NCBI RefSeq assembly: GCF_000280495.2
Contig: NZ_CP018016.1
Coordinates: 558,001-622,000, forward strand
Direction of reading: 5' to 3'
From: Kosakonia radicincitans DSM 16656
GTDB taxonomy: Bacteria; Pseudomonadota; Gammaproteobacteria; Enterobacterales; Enterobacteriaceae
DNA: 64,000 nucleotides
The position numbers and the translations under genes are program-made. Shown here piece after piece: positions 41,264 through 52,219 of the stretch. Position 1 is the first letter of the stretch; each line of letters starts with the position of its first letter. The notes beneath the pieces were generated by a model, which was given only the letters and a program-made list of their open reading frames with translations, did no database searches and had not been told where the DNA came from.

Positions 41264-41926
41264 TTAGCCTCGATCGCGATATTTTTTCTTCCACAGCACT
41301 ACCAGTGAGCCGACAAGGCCAATCACCAGCAATACGACCGGAAGCAACATCAGGCAGGACATCAGCGCGTCTTCATACTTACGAAACACTGGCGTCTTAC
41401 CCAGCAGGTAACCGAGCGATGTCAGAATCAACACCCACAGCAGGCCGCTCATCCAGTTGAAGAACTGAAAGCGTGCATTACTCAGACCAGAAAGTCCGGC
41501 AATCGTTGGCAACAATGTGCGAACAAAAGCAATAAAACGCCCGATTAACAGTGCGGAAAGGCCATGCTTATGGAACAGGTGGTGCGCGCGTTGGTGATAA
41601 TGCGCGGGCAGATGCGACAGCCAGTTTTGTACGATGCGCGTATTGCCAAGCCATCGTCCCTGGATGTAGCTCAGCCAGCAGCCAAGGCTGGCCGCAACGG
41701 TCAGGAGGAGGATGGTTTGCGGGTAGCCCAGCGCGCCTTTGGCAATCAACACGCCGATCAGCACCAGAAGACTATCACCAGGCAGAAACGCCGCCGGAAG
41801 CAGACCGTTTTCCAGAAATAAGATGACAAATAAAACAAAATAGAGCATGCCGATCATGCCGGGATGCGAAAGCGTTTCGAAATCCTGGCTCCAGAGGGCA
41901 TGAAGTAATTGGCTTAAAAGTTCCAT
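41264..41926 (-). CDS. yqjA: DedA-family membrane protein YqjA
   Basis: A 220-residue DedA (SNARE-associated/VTT) membrane protein. Conserved blocks are [21 protein letters not shown] and [19 protein letters not shown] with the arginines of the family. It supports cell division, proton-motive-force balance at alkaline pH and drug efflux, and probably lipid scrambling, overlapping with YghB. ATG 41926 gives E. coli length. In E. coli it belongs to the Cpx regulon. Confidence 0.95.
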   Translation of the reverse strand: MELLSQLLHALWSQDFETLSHPGMIGMLYFVLFVILFLENGLLPAAFLPGDSLLVLIGVLIAKGALGYPQTILLLTVAASLGCWLSYIQGRWLGNTRIVQNWLSHLPAHYHQRAHHLFHKHGLSALLIGRFIAFVRTLLPTIAGLSGLSNARFQFFNWMSGLLWVLILTSLGYLLGKTPVFRKYEDALMSCLMLLPVVLLVIGLVGSLVVLWKKKYRDRG

Positions 41927-42261
41927 TCGGTGTTCCTGGTACATCGGTTTACGTCAGTCTGTTACTGGCACAGAACAACACGGCGGCGGGCTCTAATATA
42001 TTATGACCGCGCATGGCACATCCGGGTGCGATTGTTATGCAGCTAAAAGACGCTGTGAGTAAGCGCTAACTCATTCAATGGCGAAATGCATCTAATTGTA
42101 ACAAAAGCTGACCATGTGCGTCAGTCAGAATAACGCTCGCAAACGATTTTGCTTGCCAGGAGAGGGGGTGGCGAGGGTATTTACAAAGGCTGACACTCTA
42201 TACCATTCACTGACCCAAAAAGGGGGCGGCGCAGCGTAAGTGTGCGCCTGCATAGCGGTTT
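41927..42261. other. yqjA-exuR gap, 335 bases without a gene
   Basis: This holds the yqjA promoter region and the end of exuR. A CpxR-like sequence GTAAACCGATGTACC lies on the minus strand at 41938-41952, but only 12 bases before the yqjA start, too close for a normal activator site. No convincing gene or repeat was seen. Confidence 0.5.
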
Positions 42262-43038
42262 TTATTTCGTGCCGGTAGCGGCAGCATCAAGATGGACCAC
42301 CGGGTTTTCGGCAAACAGGTAGCGGTCAGCGTTGAACTCAAAATCATCACTGGTTTCGTTAAACAGCATCTGCTTGGTATTTTCCAGGTGTTGCCACATC
42401 GCCACTTTCGCCGCGTGCGGATCTTTGCGGATCAGCGCCTTCAGAATTTGGTCATGATCGTCACACCAGTTATCGACGGTGCGTAAATCGATATGATCGT
42501 GCAGTTTTTTCCAGTACGGGTTATGTACGCGCTGCGTCCACATCTTCTCGACAATCGCCGCCAGTGCGCTATTTTGCGTTGCCAGTGCGACCTGAACATG
42601 GAATTGCAAATCCCATTCTGAATCGCGGAAGCACTTCTCTTTGCGGGCGTTATCCTGGATTTCCATCAGCTTCATAATGTCCTGTTTCGTCACCTGAGTG
42701 GCGGCGAACTCAGCGATATTACTCTCGATAAGCTGACGAGCCTGCAACAGTTCAAACGGGCCGTAATTGGCAAACTCCAGGCTCTCATCCGGCGCTTGCG
42801 TATGGCGCGGCTGGTTGGAAATGACATGGATGCCGGAGCCTTTGCGAACTTCAACGTACCCTTCCACTTCCAGCATAATGATCGCTTCGCGAACCACGGT
42901 CCGGCTGACGCTTTTCTCATCGGCAATAAAGCGCTCAGCGGGCAGTTTGTCCCCCACAAGATACACGCCTTGCTCAATACGGCTCTTAAGCTCGGCGGCA
43001 AGCTGCTGGTACAAACGACGTGACTCGGAAATTTCCAT
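42262..43038 (-). CDS. exuR: GntR-family repressor of hexuronate genes
   Basis: A 258-residue regulator: GntR winged HTH at about 8-75 ([35 protein letters not shown]) and an FCD effector domain (about 100-235). It matches ExuR, which represses exuT, uxaCA and uxaB until galacturonate or its catabolites bind. An 18-base sequence close to the ExuR/UxuR consensus lies 32 bases before its start, suggesting autoregulation. Confidence 0.96.
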   Translation of the reverse strand: MEISESRRLYQQLAAELKSRIEQGVYLVGDKLPAERFIADEKSVSRTVVREAIIMLEVEGYVEVRKGSGIHVISNQPRHTQAPDESLEFANYGPFELLQARQLIESNIAEFAATQVTKQDIMKLMEIQDNARKEKCFRDSEWDLQFHVQVALATQNSALAAIVEKMWTQRVHNPYWKKLHDHIDLRTVDNWCDDHDQILKALIRKDPHAAKVAMWQHLENTKQMLFNETSDDFEFNADRYLFAENPVVHLDAAATGTK

Positions 43039-43069
43039 ATAGGCTCCAGGGAAAAGAAAGGCGAGAGTA

Positions 43070-43087
43070 GATTTGTTATACCACTTT
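43070..43087. promoter_or_regulatory. Candidate ExuR operator before exuR
   Basis: GATTTGTTATACCACTTT agrees with the recalled ExuR/UxuR consensus AAATTGGTATACCAATTT at 14 of 18 positions, with the TATACCA core intact. Confidence 0.6.
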
Positions 43088-43114
43088 TACCGCATTCTCA
43101 CCATCATCTGTGAC

Positions 43115-43140
43115 GAAAAAGCCGCCTTGAGGCGGCTTTT
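43115..43140 (-). terminator. exuT terminator
   Basis: Minus strand AAAAGCCGCCTCAAGGCGGC followed by TTTTTCG, 30 bases after the exuT stop. Confidence 0.88.
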
Positions 43141-43169
43141 ACATCGTTCTGTCATACTTCCGTGAATCG

Positions 43170-44468
43170 CTAATTTTGCGCAGCGGTTCCGCCAACCGTA
43201 TGATTCACCACCTCTTCGGCGGTCTGGTTTTTCAGCACCGTCCAAATCACCACGGCGCCCATCAGGTCAAACAGTGCCAGCACGGCGAACAGCGGGCTGA
43301 AACCGATGGTATCCGCAAGTGCACCGACGACCAGAGCGAACAGCGTACTTGCGGTCCAGGCAGCCATACCGGTCAGGCCATTTGCCGTTGCCACTTCATT
43401 ACGACCAAAGACGTCAGAAGAGAGCGTAATCAGTGCGCCGGACAGAGACTGGTGAGCAAAACCACCGATGCACAGCAGACCAATTGCAACGTACGGGCTG
43501 GTGAACAGGCCGATCATGCCTGGGCCGATCATCAGCAGTGCGCCCATGGTCACCACCATTTTACGGGAAACGATCAGGTTGACACCAAACACGCGCTGGA
43601 ACAGCGGCGGCAGATAACCCCCCACGATGCAACCCAGGTCAGCGAACAGCATCGGCATCCAGGCGAACATGGCGATTTCTTTCAGGTTGAAACCGTACAC
43701 TTTAAACATGAACAGCGGGATCCAGGCGTTGAAGGTACCCCAGGCCGGTTCTGCCAGGAAGCGCGGCAGTGCGATACCCCAGAACTGACGGGTGCCCAGA
43801 ATCTGCCAGACGGACATTTTCTTGCCGTTGTTGGTCTGGTGCTGTGCTTCCTGACCGCCAATGATGTATTCGCGTTCTTCTTCGCTCAGTTTTTTCTGGT
43901 CACGCGGGTGTTTATAGAAGAACAACCAGGCCATTGCCCATGCGAAACTCAGCACACCAGAGATGATGAACGCCATTTCCCAGCTGTGCATCACAATTGC
44001 CCACACCACCAGCGGCGGAGCGATCATAGCACCGATAGAAGAACCGACGTTAAAGTAGCCAACGGCGATAGAACGTTCTTTCGCCGGGAACCATTCAGAC
44101 GCGGCTTTCAGGCCTGCCGGAATCATGGCTGCTTCAGCCGCACCTACCGCACCACGCGCCAGCGCCAGGCCGCCCCAGCTGCCTGCCAGCGCTGTAGCGC
44201 CACAGAATACAGCCCAGGTGATCGCGAAGAAGGCGTAACCAATTTTGGTGCCCAAAATATCCAGCACATAGCCGGCCACAGGCTGCATAACAGTATAAGC
44301 CGCGGAATACGCTGCAATGATGTAAGAATATTGCTGGGTAGAAATGTGCAGCTCTTCCATTAATGTTGGAGCCGCGGCTGCCACTGTGTTACGTGTCAGA
44401 TAGCCCAATACGGTGCCGACCGTCACCAGAGCTATCATGTACCAACGTAATCCTTTGATTTTACGCAT
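43170..44468 (-). CDS. exuT: Hexuronate MFS transporter
   Basis: A 432-residue, 12-segment major facilitator importing D-galacturonate and D-glucuronate with protons. It starts MRKIKGLRWYMIALVTVGTV, with LGYLTRNTVAAAAPTLMEEL characteristic of ExuT. It is read away from uxaCA over a shared control region with CRP and ExuR-type sites. Confidence 0.96.
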   Translation of the reverse strand: MRKIKGLRWYMIALVTVGTVLGYLTRNTVAAAAPTLMEELHISTQQYSYIIAAYSAAYTVMQPVAGYVLDILGTKIGYAFFAITWAVFCGATALAGSWGGLALARGAVGAAEAAMIPAGLKAASEWFPAKERSIAVGYFNVGSSIGAMIAPPLVVWAIVMHSWEMAFIISGVLSFAWAMAWLFFYKHPRDQKKLSEEEREYIIGGQEAQHQTNNGKKMSVWQILGTRQFWGIALPRFLAEPAWGTFNAWIPLFMFKVYGFNLKEIAMFAWMPMLFADLGCIVGGYLPPLFQRVFGVNLIVSRKMVVTMGALLMIGPGMIGLFTSPYVAIGLLCIGGFAHQSLSGALITLSSDVFGRNEVATANGLTGMAAWTASTLFALVVGALADTIGFSPLFAVLALFDLMGAVVIWTVLKNQTAEEVVNHTVGGTAAQN

Positions 44469-44684
44469 GTAAACCTCATCGTTATGTTATTACCGCTAGC
44501 GCGGTCACCCTTCGATCGTGTTCGGAGGATGAAAACGGGAGGACGTAACCGGGAGAGTCCCCGGTACGGCCCAAACCTTGCCACAAGTAAGCGTTTTTTT
44601 AATCCGGCATCCGTACCGTCAAGACCGATTTAATGAGTTATCGGGAATGCATTCCGTCGGCTATGTGTTCGACGGCTGAAAGAT

Positions 44685-44702
44685 AACTTGTCATACAACT
44701 TG
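44685..44702. promoter_or_regulatory. Candidate ExuR operator, exuT side
   Basis: AACTTGTCATACAACTTG is an imperfect dyad with 12 of 18 positions of the ExuR consensus, four bases from the CRP-type site. Confidence 0.45.
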
Positions 44703-44706
44703 AAAA

Positions 44707-44722
44707 GGTGAGTGATATCACA
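44707..44722. promoter_or_regulatory. CRP-type site between exuT and uxaC
   Basis: GGTGA, six bases (GTGATA), TCACA matches the CRP consensus at nine of ten conserved positions. Confidence 0.75.
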
Positions 44723-44864
44723 AAAGTGTTTTTCTTTGTGTGGTCTTTAACTTTGCCGGGAGAAGCCAGATTTGGCGCGGTCTGGCGGGGTATTTATCGC
44801 GCAGAAGCGTAAATTTTTGTCCGTTTTTATTGATCCAACTCACGAAAATATCTTCGGTCTATAG

Positions 44865-44882
44865 AAATTGGTGTGATAACTT
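44865..44882. promoter_or_regulatory. Candidate ExuR operator, uxaC side
   Basis: AAATTGGTGTGATAACTT has a perfect left half-site AAATTGGT and a degenerate right half, 52 bases before the uxaC start. Confidence 0.55.
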
Positions 44883-44900
44883 TGTCAGCATCAAAGGTAA

Positions 44901-46346
<1,446 letters not shown>

Positions 46347-46363
46347 GGCCGTTTGAGGTTGAT

Positions 46364-47851
46364 ATGCAATACATCAAGATCCATTCGCTGGATAACGTTG
46401 CGGTAGCACTGGCGGATCTCGCCGAAGGGACGGAAGTCGTTGTCGACAACCAGACCGTTCGGCTGCGCCAGGCAGTGGTGCGCGGGCATAAGTTTGCTCT
46501 GCAACCCATTGCCGAAGGTGAAAATGTTGTCAAGTATGGTCTGCCAATTGGTCATGCGACATCAGATATCGCGCCGGGCGAGCACATTCATTCCCATAAC
46601 GCGCGTACCAATCTGAGCGATCTGGACGAGTATAGCTATCAACCTGATTTTCAGGATGAAGGCGCACAGGCGGTGGATCGGGACATTCAGATCTACCGTC
46701 GCGCAAAGGGTGAAGTCGGGATCCGCAACGAACTGTGGATCCTGCCGACCGTGGGCTGTGTTAACGGCATCGCCCGCCAGATCCAGAACCGTTTCCTGAA
46801 AGAGACCCAGGATGCCGAAGGTATCGACGGCGTTTACCTGTTCAGCCACACCTATGGTTGTTCCCAGTTGGGCGACGACCACATCAACACCCGCACCATG
46901 CTGCAAAACATGGTGCGTCACCCTAACGCCGGAGCGGTGCTGGTAATTGGTCTGGGTTGTGAAAACAACCAGGTCGATGCCTTCCGCGAGACACTGGGTG
47001 AGTTCGACCCGGAACGCGTTCACTTTATGATTTGCCAACACCAGGACGACGAAGTGGAAGCCGGGCTTGAACATTTGCATGAGCTCTATCAGGCGATGCG
47101 TAACGACAAACGCGAGCCGGGTAAACTGAGCGAGCTGAAATTCGGTCTGGAATGCGGCGGCTCAGATGGCCTGTCCGGTATTACCGCGAACCCGATGCTC
47201 GGTCGTTTCTCCGATTATGTGATCGGTAACGGCGGTACTACCGTGCTGACCGAAGTGCCGGAAATGTTCGGTGCTGAGCGTATTCTGATGAGCCATTGCC
47301 GCGACGAAAGCACCTTTGAGAAGACCGTCACCATGGTGAACGACTTCAAACAGTACTTTATCGCTCATAATCAGCCGATTTATGAGAACCCATCGCCGGG
47401 TAACAAAGCAGGCGGTATCACCACGCTGGAAGAGAAGTCCCTCGGCTGTACACAGAAAGCAGGGGCCAGCCAGGTCGTGGATGTGCTGCGTTACGGCGAG
47501 CGTTTGAAAACTCACGGCCTGAATCTGCTGAGCGCTCCGGGTAACGATGCCGTTGCCACCAGTGCACTGGCAGGTGCTGGTTGCCATATGGTGCTGTTCA
47601 GTACCGGTCGCGGTACGCCGTACGGTGGTTTTGTGCCAACGGTAAAAATCGCCACCAACAGCGAACTGGCCGGGAAGAAAAAACACTGGATCGACTTCGA
47701 TGCAGGTCAACTGATTCACGGCAAAGCGATGCCGCAACTGCTGAACGAGTTTGTTGATGTGATTGTCGATATCGCTAACGGTAAGCAAACCTGTAACGAG
47801 AAGAACGATTTCCGCGAGTTAGCCATTTTCAAAAGCGGCGTTACGCTCTGA
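46364..47851 (+). CDS. uxaA: Altronate dehydratase
   Basis: A 495-residue UxaA/GarD-family enzyme dehydrating D-altronate to 2-keto-3-deoxygluconate. N-terminal SAF domain (about 10-85), then the catalytic domain with FSHTYGCSQLGDDHINT, LECGGSDGLSGITANPM and GRGTPYGGFVPTVKIATN. It lies 17 bases after uxaC. The tagaturonate reductase uxaB that makes its substrate is not in the window, as in E. coli where it maps elsewhere. Confidence 0.97.
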   Translation: MQYIKIHSLDNVAVALADLAEGTEVVVDNQTVRLRQAVVRGHKFALQPIAEGENVVKYGLPIGHATSDIAPGEHIHSHNARTNLSDLDEYSYQPDFQDEGAQAVDRDIQIYRRAKGEVGIRNELWILPTVGCVNGIARQIQNRFLKETQDAEGIDGVYLFSHTYGCSQLGDDHINTRTMLQNMVRHPNAGAVLVIGLGCENNQVDAFRETLGEFDPERVHFMICQHQDDEVEAGLEHLHELYQAMRNDKREPGKLSELKFGLECGGSDGLSGITANPMLGRFSDYVIGNGGTTVLTEVPEMFGAERILMSHCRDESTFEKTVTMVNDFKQYFIAHNQPIYENPSPGNKAGGITTLEEKSLGCTQKAGASQVVDVLRYGERLKTHGLNLLSAPGNDAVATSALAGAGCHMVLFSTGRGTPYGGFVPTVKIATNSELAGKKKHWIDFDAGQLIHGKAMPQLLNEFVDVIVDIANGKQTCNEKNDFRELAIFKSGVTL

Positions 47852-47863
47852 TTGGCCTTTATC

Positions 47864-47902
47864 TTTCGCGCCCGGGGTCGCCGTTGTAGCCCTGGCGCGA
47901 AA
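47864..47902 (+). terminator. uxaCA terminator-like hairpin
   Basis: TTTCGCGC ... GCGCGAAA, with CCCGGGG/CCCTGG inner pairing, followed by TATTTT. Confidence 0.6.
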
Positions 47903-47971
47903 TATTTTGGTAAATACGTTAGCGCTGGCATGTTGTAACATCTTCTCTTTTGGACCTGACAAGGATTTTTC

Positions 47972-48523
47972 ATGACCACGTATTGGCTTGCCCAGGGCGT
48001 TGGTGTCATTGCCTTTCTGATTGGTATTACAACTTTCATCAATCGTGATGAGCGCCGCTTCAAAAAGCAGCTCTCGCTCTACAGCGCCATCATCGGCGTG
48101 CACTTTTTTCTCATGGGCGCATTTCCCGCCGGATCGAGCGCCATGCTCAACGCAATACGAACGCTGATCACGCTGCGCACCCGCAATGTGTGGGTGATGG
48201 TGCTGTTCATTGTGCTGACCGGCGGGTTGGGGCTGGCAAAATTCCACAATCCGATCGAGTTGTTGCCGGTGGCGGGAACGATCGTCAGTACCTGGGCGCT
48301 GTTCCGCTTTAAAGGTTTACCGATGCGCTGTGTCATCTGGTGTTCGACCGGATGCTGGGTGATCCACAACTTCTGGCTCGGATCGATTGGCGGTACGCTG
48401 ATCGAAGGCAGTTTTCTGGTGATGAACGGCCTGAACATTATTCGTTTCTGGCGTATGCAGCGACGCGGTATCGATCCGTTTAAAATCGAAACCGCGGTGC
48501 ATAAAGAGCCTGCCGCCCGCTGA
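47972..48523 (+). CDS. ygjV: Inner-membrane protein YgjV
   Basis: A 183-residue protein with five to six membrane segments, matching YgjV (MTTYWLAQGVGVIAFLIGIT), family 'inner membrane protein YgjV/Imp-YgjV'. The function is unknown. In E. coli the next gene is the serine/threonine symporter sstT; here alx follows after 11 bases in convergent orientation. Confidence 0.93.
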   Translation: MTTYWLAQGVGVIAFLIGITTFINRDERRFKKQLSLYSAIIGVHFFLMGAFPAGSSAMLNAIRTLITLRTRNVWVMVLFIVLTGGLGLAKFHNPIELLPVAGTIVSTWALFRFKGLPMRCVIWCSTGCWVIHNFWLGSIGGTLIEGSFLVMNGLNIIRFWRMQRRGIDPFKIETAVHKEPAAR

Positions 48524-48534
48524 CGGCAGGTTTG

Positions 48535-49503
48535 CTATTCCTGCGCTTTTTTCTTGTCGTTCTGGTAGTTAACCCAGGCGTTGATCAGCAGCGTCAGCGC
48601 CAGGATCCCGCCGACCACCCCCAGCGAAATGGCGATAGGGATATGGAAGAAATCCACGATCAGCATCTTGATACCAATAAACACCAGGATCACCGACAGC
48701 CCGTACTTAAGCATTGAGAAGCGCTCCGCGACGCCCGCCAGCAGGAAGTACATGGCGCGCAGACCCAGAATCGCGAACAGGTTTGAGGTCAGTACGATAA
48801 AGGGATCGGTGGTCACCGCAAAGATCGCCGGAATGCTGTCGACGGCAAAAATCACATCGCTCAGTTCCACCAGAATCAGCACCAGCAACAGCGGCGTGGC
48901 GAACAGCAGGCCATTTTTACGCACAAAGAAGTGCTCGCTTTCGATGCGATCCGTCATGCGCAAATGCCCGCGCAGCCAGCGCACCAGCGGCTTATCGCCG
49001 ATCCCGGTTTCATCTTCTTTCGCCAGCGCCATCTTCACGCCGGTAAACAGCAGGAAAGCGCCAAACACATACAGCAACCATGAGAATTGCGAGATCAGCC
49101 AGCTACCGGCGAAGATCATGATGGTACGCAGCACAATCGCGCCGAGTACGCCGTAAACTAGTACCCGACGCTGGAGCGCCGCCGGAACCGCAAAGTAGCT
49201 GAACAGCATCAGCCAGACAAAGACGTTATCCACCGCCAGCGCTTTTTCAATCAGGTAACCGGTGAGAAACGCCAGCGCCTGCGTATCTGCCACTGCGCGC
49301 CCTTCGGTTTGCGTCAGATACCACCAGAACGCGGCATTGAAGAGTAACGAGAGGCTAACCCAGACGATCGACCATACGGCCGCTTGCTTCATGGACATGG
49401 TGTGCGCGCCGCGTCGTCCCTGAAGCAAGAGGTCGATGGCCAGCATAATCACGACCACGACAGCGAACCCGCCCCATAACATCGGTGTGCCGACTGTATT
49501 CAT
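48535..49503 (-). CDS. alx: TerC-family membrane protein Alx
   Basis: A 322-residue polytopic TerC-family protein with about nine membrane segments and conserved acidic residues ([38 protein letters not shown]). Alx is implicated in Mn2+ export and is induced at alkaline pH. Expression is governed by the PRE leader riboswitch immediately upstream. Confidence 0.96.
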   Translation of the reverse strand: MNTVGTPMLWGGFAVVVVIMLAIDLLLQGRRGAHTMSMKQAAVWSIVWVSLSLLFNAAFWWYLTQTEGRAVADTQALAFLTGYLIEKALAVDNVFVWLMLFSYFAVPAALQRRVLVYGVLGAIVLRTIMIFAGSWLISQFSWLLYVFGAFLLFTGVKMALAKEDETGIGDKPLVRWLRGHLRMTDRIESEHFFVRKNGLLFATPLLLVLILVELSDVIFAVDSIPAIFAVTTDPFIVLTSNLFAILGLRAMYFLLAGVAERFSMLKYGLSVILVFIGIKMLIVDFFHIPIAISLGVVGGILALTLLINAWVNYQNDKKKAQE

Positions 49504-49514
49504 AATGAATTCCT

Positions 49515-49692
49515 TACCTAAAACAAAAAACGGCTAACGTCGAAAGACGTCAGCCGCTTGCTTTAGATGCAGGGAGTCTCGCCTTCCGGCAAGGTCTCAC
49601 TTACGTCTGCGAAGACGCCCGGCGACCGGATGCAATAACGCATCGTAATGACGATCCACCGGCAATGAAGTTACTCCCCTTTGCGAGTAACA
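49515..49692 (-). promoter_or_regulatory. yybP-ykoY Mn2+/pH riboswitch (PRE element, SraF) of alx
   Basis: The minus-strand leader holds the family landmarks GGGGAGTAACT (49668-49678), GAGACCTTGCCGGAAGGCGA and ACTCCCTGCAT. It ends in a strong hairpin, CGGCTGACGT...ACGTTAGCCG with T run, just before the alx SD (AAGGAA). In E. coli this element senses Mn2+ and is alternatively folded at high pH to expose the ribosome site. Confidence 0.9.
49521..49557 (-). terminator. Terminator stem inside the alx leader
   Basis: GCGGCTGACGT, loop CTTTCG, ACGTTAGCCG then TTTTTTGTTT on the minus strand: intrinsic terminator of the riboswitch expression platform. Confidence 0.8.
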
Positions 49693-49748
49693 AAATATGT
49701 CAGTCTATTCGTGCCGTCAATGATTCGGCTTGCCTGGTTTACGAACCT

Positions 49749-50747
49749 TTACGCAGTGAGTTCGACGCCAACGTCATCTGCCGGGAATTTCACGCCGGTC
49801 TGACGGCGGATTTCCGTTTGCAGTTTGGCCGTGGTACGGCTGATAGCCAGCCCCGGATGGTTGATCTCATTCTCTTCCACCAGCCGCGCAAAGGTCTCCG
49901 CTTCATAGAGCATGGTGTTGATATGCTGCGGCTGCGTCAGCTCCTGCGCTTTACTGCCGCGCGGCACGAACGACACTTTCTGGCATTCGGAGATCTTTTC
50001 CACCACCAGCGAACCGGCTTCACCCTGGATCTCGCTTGGCAAAACGGAGTCGCTCACTTTCGAGTGTTGCAGCGTAACGCTGAAATCGCCGTAATCCATC
50101 ACCACCACGCCGTGCGCATCAACGCCGCTGTCGAGCAGGCTGGCGGTGGCCTGTACGCTGTGCGGCTCGCCCCACAGCGCTACCGCAGATGCCAGGCAGT
50201 AGAAGCCGATATCCATAATCGAACCGTTAGAGAACGCCGGATTAAAGGTATTCGGGTTTTCGCCATCCAGATAACGCTGGTAGCGCGAAGAGTACTGGCA
50301 GTAGTTGATAAAGGCTTTTCGCACTTTGCCCACTTTCGTCAGCGACTGTTTCAGCAGGATGAAGTTCGGCAGGCTGGCGGTTTTGAAGGCTTCAAACAGC
50401 ACCACCTGATTTTCCCGCGCACAGGCAATCGCCGCTTCGACTTCCTGTAAGTTCGAGGCCAGCGGTTTTTCACAGATCACATGCTTTTTGTGGCTCAGAA
50501 ACAGCCGGGTCTGCGGGAAATGCAGAGAGTTCGGGCTGGCAATATACACCGCATCAATGGCATCGCTTTTCGCCATCTCTTCCAGAGAGGTAAACAGATG
50601 TTCTACCGGGTAGTCGTTGGCGAACGTTTGCGCCTGTTCAAGGCTGCGGGAAAAAACGGCGGTGAGTTTATATTTGCCCGTCTCATGGGCGGCGTCGACA
50701 AACTGGCGGGTGATCCAGTTTGTACCTATGACAGCGAAACGTATCAT
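49749..50747 (-). CDS. ygjR: Gfo/Idh/MocA-family oxidoreductase YgjR
   Basis: A 332-residue NAD(P)-dependent sugar-type dehydrogenase. The N-terminal Rossmann start is FAVIGTNWITRQFVDAA; CEKPLASNLQEVEAAI carries the EKP motif with the catalytic lysine. A C-terminal substrate domain follows. It matches E. coli YgjR in position and length; the substrate is unknown. It marks the left border of the accessory block. Confidence 0.92.
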   Translation of the reverse strand: MIRFAVIGTNWITRQFVDAAHETGKYKLTAVFSRSLEQAQTFANDYPVEHLFTSLEEMAKSDAIDAVYIASPNSLHFPQTRLFLSHKKHVICEKPLASNLQEVEAAIACARENQVVLFEAFKTASLPNFILLKQSLTKVGKVRKAFINYCQYSSRYQRYLDGENPNTFNPAFSNGSIMDIGFYCLASAVALWGEPHSVQATASLLDSGVDAHGVVVMDYGDFSVTLQHSKVSDSVLPSEIQGEAGSLVVEKISECQKVSFVPRGSKAQELTQPQHINTMLYEAETFARLVEENEINHPGLAISRTTAKLQTEIRRQTGVKFPADDVGVELTA

Positions 50748-50841
50748 AAGGGCGCAATTTCTCCGTAAAGGGGGTATTTGTGCACTCTACCACGTCATAA
50801 TGACAAAACCAGTGCACTGCTACGCAGAAGCACAAATGGCC

Positions 50842-52023
50842 TCAACCGGGGAAGAGACGCAGCGCAGCAATACGCGAAAGCGCGGTTTCGAGCGCCTCAT
50901 CGCTGGCCGTCAGGCTGATACGAATAAACTGCTCGCCTCCTTTACCAAAGCCTGAACCCGGCGCAACCAGCACATGCGCCTCGTTGAGCAGTAAAGCGGA
51001 AAACGTAGCGGCGTTAAAGCCCGCAGGTACGGGCAGCCAGAGAAAAAACGTGCCTTGCCTTGCGTGTACCGGCCATGACATCGCGGCCAGCATTTCCAGC
51101 ACCCATTTGCGTCGCTGATGGTAAACCGCCACCAGTTGCTGCGTACGCTGTGGCGGCAGCGCTAACGCCGCGATTGCCGCATCCTGTACCGCACCAAAAA
51201 CGGTGCTGTAGCTGTGGGTATGCAGCTTTTTAAACGCCTGAATGACAGATGCATTGCCGACGGCAAAACCAAAGCGCCAGCCTGCCATGCTGAAGGTTTT
51301 CGACAGCGTATAGGTCTCTACACCCCACGCTTTAGCGCCGGGCATCGCCAGCAGGCTTAATGGCGCTTCTTCCGCGTGGCTGCCAATCGCCGCATAGGCA
51401 AAATCATGCACCACCGGAATATGGTATTCGCGGGCGAAATCGAGCGCCGCCGAGAACAACGCTGGCGTGGCCAGCGCGCCGGTGGGGTTGTGCGGATAAT
51501 TGAGCATCAACAAACCGGCATGACGGGCGACATCGGCGGGCACGCGGCTGAAGTCCGGTAAAAAGTCATCGGCTTCCTCCAGCGGGATGCCATAAAAGCG
51601 AGCCTGTGCCTGTAGCGCGGCTGAGCGATAAATGGGGTAACAAGGATCGGTGGAGATCAGGTATTGCCCGGGCTTGAGCAGCGCGCGCGGCAGACCGCTG
51701 ACGCCGATATGTGATCCCTGAAAAACTGCCACTTCCCGCCCCGGATCCAGTTCGACGCCATAACGTTGCTGGTAAAAATCGGCAATCGCCTGGCGCACCT
51801 GTGTCTTGCCCCAGAACGAGGGATAACCGTGGTTCTGCTCGTCGGCAACGGCGTGTTGCAGGCGGGCAATGATTTCCGGCGGTGTGGGTTGCCCAGGGCT
51901 GCCGCTGGAGAGATCCACGAGCGGCAACGCGGCGGTATCAATGGTTGCCGCCACCTTTTCCAGCGCGCTAAACAGGTTCTCTTCCAGCGCATCGATCAAC
52001 GGTGAAGGGGAAAAATCAGGCAT
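50842..52023 (-). CDS. Class I/II PLP-dependent aminotransferase of the accessory block
   Basis: A 393-residue fold-type I aminotransferase, related to the LL-diaminopimelate/AlaC-type group. Seen: NYPHNPTGA (175-183), D207 and Y210 in VVHDFAY, and the PLP lysine K242 in TLSKTFSMAGWRFGF. The ATG at 52023 is taken because it opens the conserved domain; an earlier in-frame ATG at 52134 adds 37 unlike residues and overlaps promoter DNA. It is read away from the metQ-like operon, so the two may share control. The substrate is unknown; methionine or a related amino acid would fit the context. Confidence 0.85.
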   Translation of the reverse strand: MPDFSPSPLIDALEENLFSALEKVAATIDTAALPLVDLSSGSPGQPTPPEIIARLQHAVADEQNHGYPSFWGKTQVRQAIADFYQQRYGVELDPGREVAVFQGSHIGVSGLPRALLKPGQYLISTDPCYPIYRSAALQAQARFYGIPLEEADDFLPDFSRVPADVARHAGLLMLNYPHNPTGALATPALFSAALDFAREYHIPVVHDFAYAAIGSHAEEAPLSLLAMPGAKAWGVETYTLSKTFSMAGWRFGFAVGNASVIQAFKKLHTHSYSTVFGAVQDAAIAALALPPQRTQQLVAVYHQRRKWVLEMLAAMSWPVHARQGTFFLWLPVPAGFNAATFSALLLNEAHVLVAPGSGFGKGGEQFIRISLTASDEALETALSRIAALRLFPG

Positions 52024-52176
52024 AGTTTGCTCAACATAGTATCCATTATTCCCTATGGCATAACAGCAAATGGCGGATTCGCTAAAGAATAAAAGCGGCA
52101 ATGTTTTTTTATTTTTTGAATATTCTGTGGGCAATTATCGTTATGACAAAAAAGCAAAATAAAAATATATCGCCTG

Positions 52177-52187
52177 TGATTTAATCA
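52177..52187. promoter_or_regulatory. Palindrome before the metQ-like gene, candidate operator
   Basis: TGATTTAATCA is a perfect 11-base palindrome in the AT-rich gap between the divergent aminotransferase and the metQ-like gene, 33 bases before the latter. No MetJ-type AGACGTCT repeat was seen in this gap. Confidence 0.3.
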
Positions 52188-52219
52188 GATCGAAATTTAC
52201 TCTGATGGGGACATTATTA

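Noticed and set aside
41938..41952. CpxR-like box GTAAACCGATGTACC before yqjA
   Set aside because: yqjA is Cpx-controlled in E. coli, but this copy is only 12 bases before the start codon, too close to act upstream of a promoter, and one half-site is poor.
43176..44363. Long open frame opposite exuT
   Set aside because: Translation is rich in His, Arg and Gln with no fold signature; it lies fully within exuT, which is certain.
49540..49555. AAGACGTCAGC in the alx leader resembling a MetJ box
   Set aside because: It is one arm of the terminator hairpin in the Mn2+/pH riboswitch, pairing with GCTAACGTC, and alx has no known methionine control.
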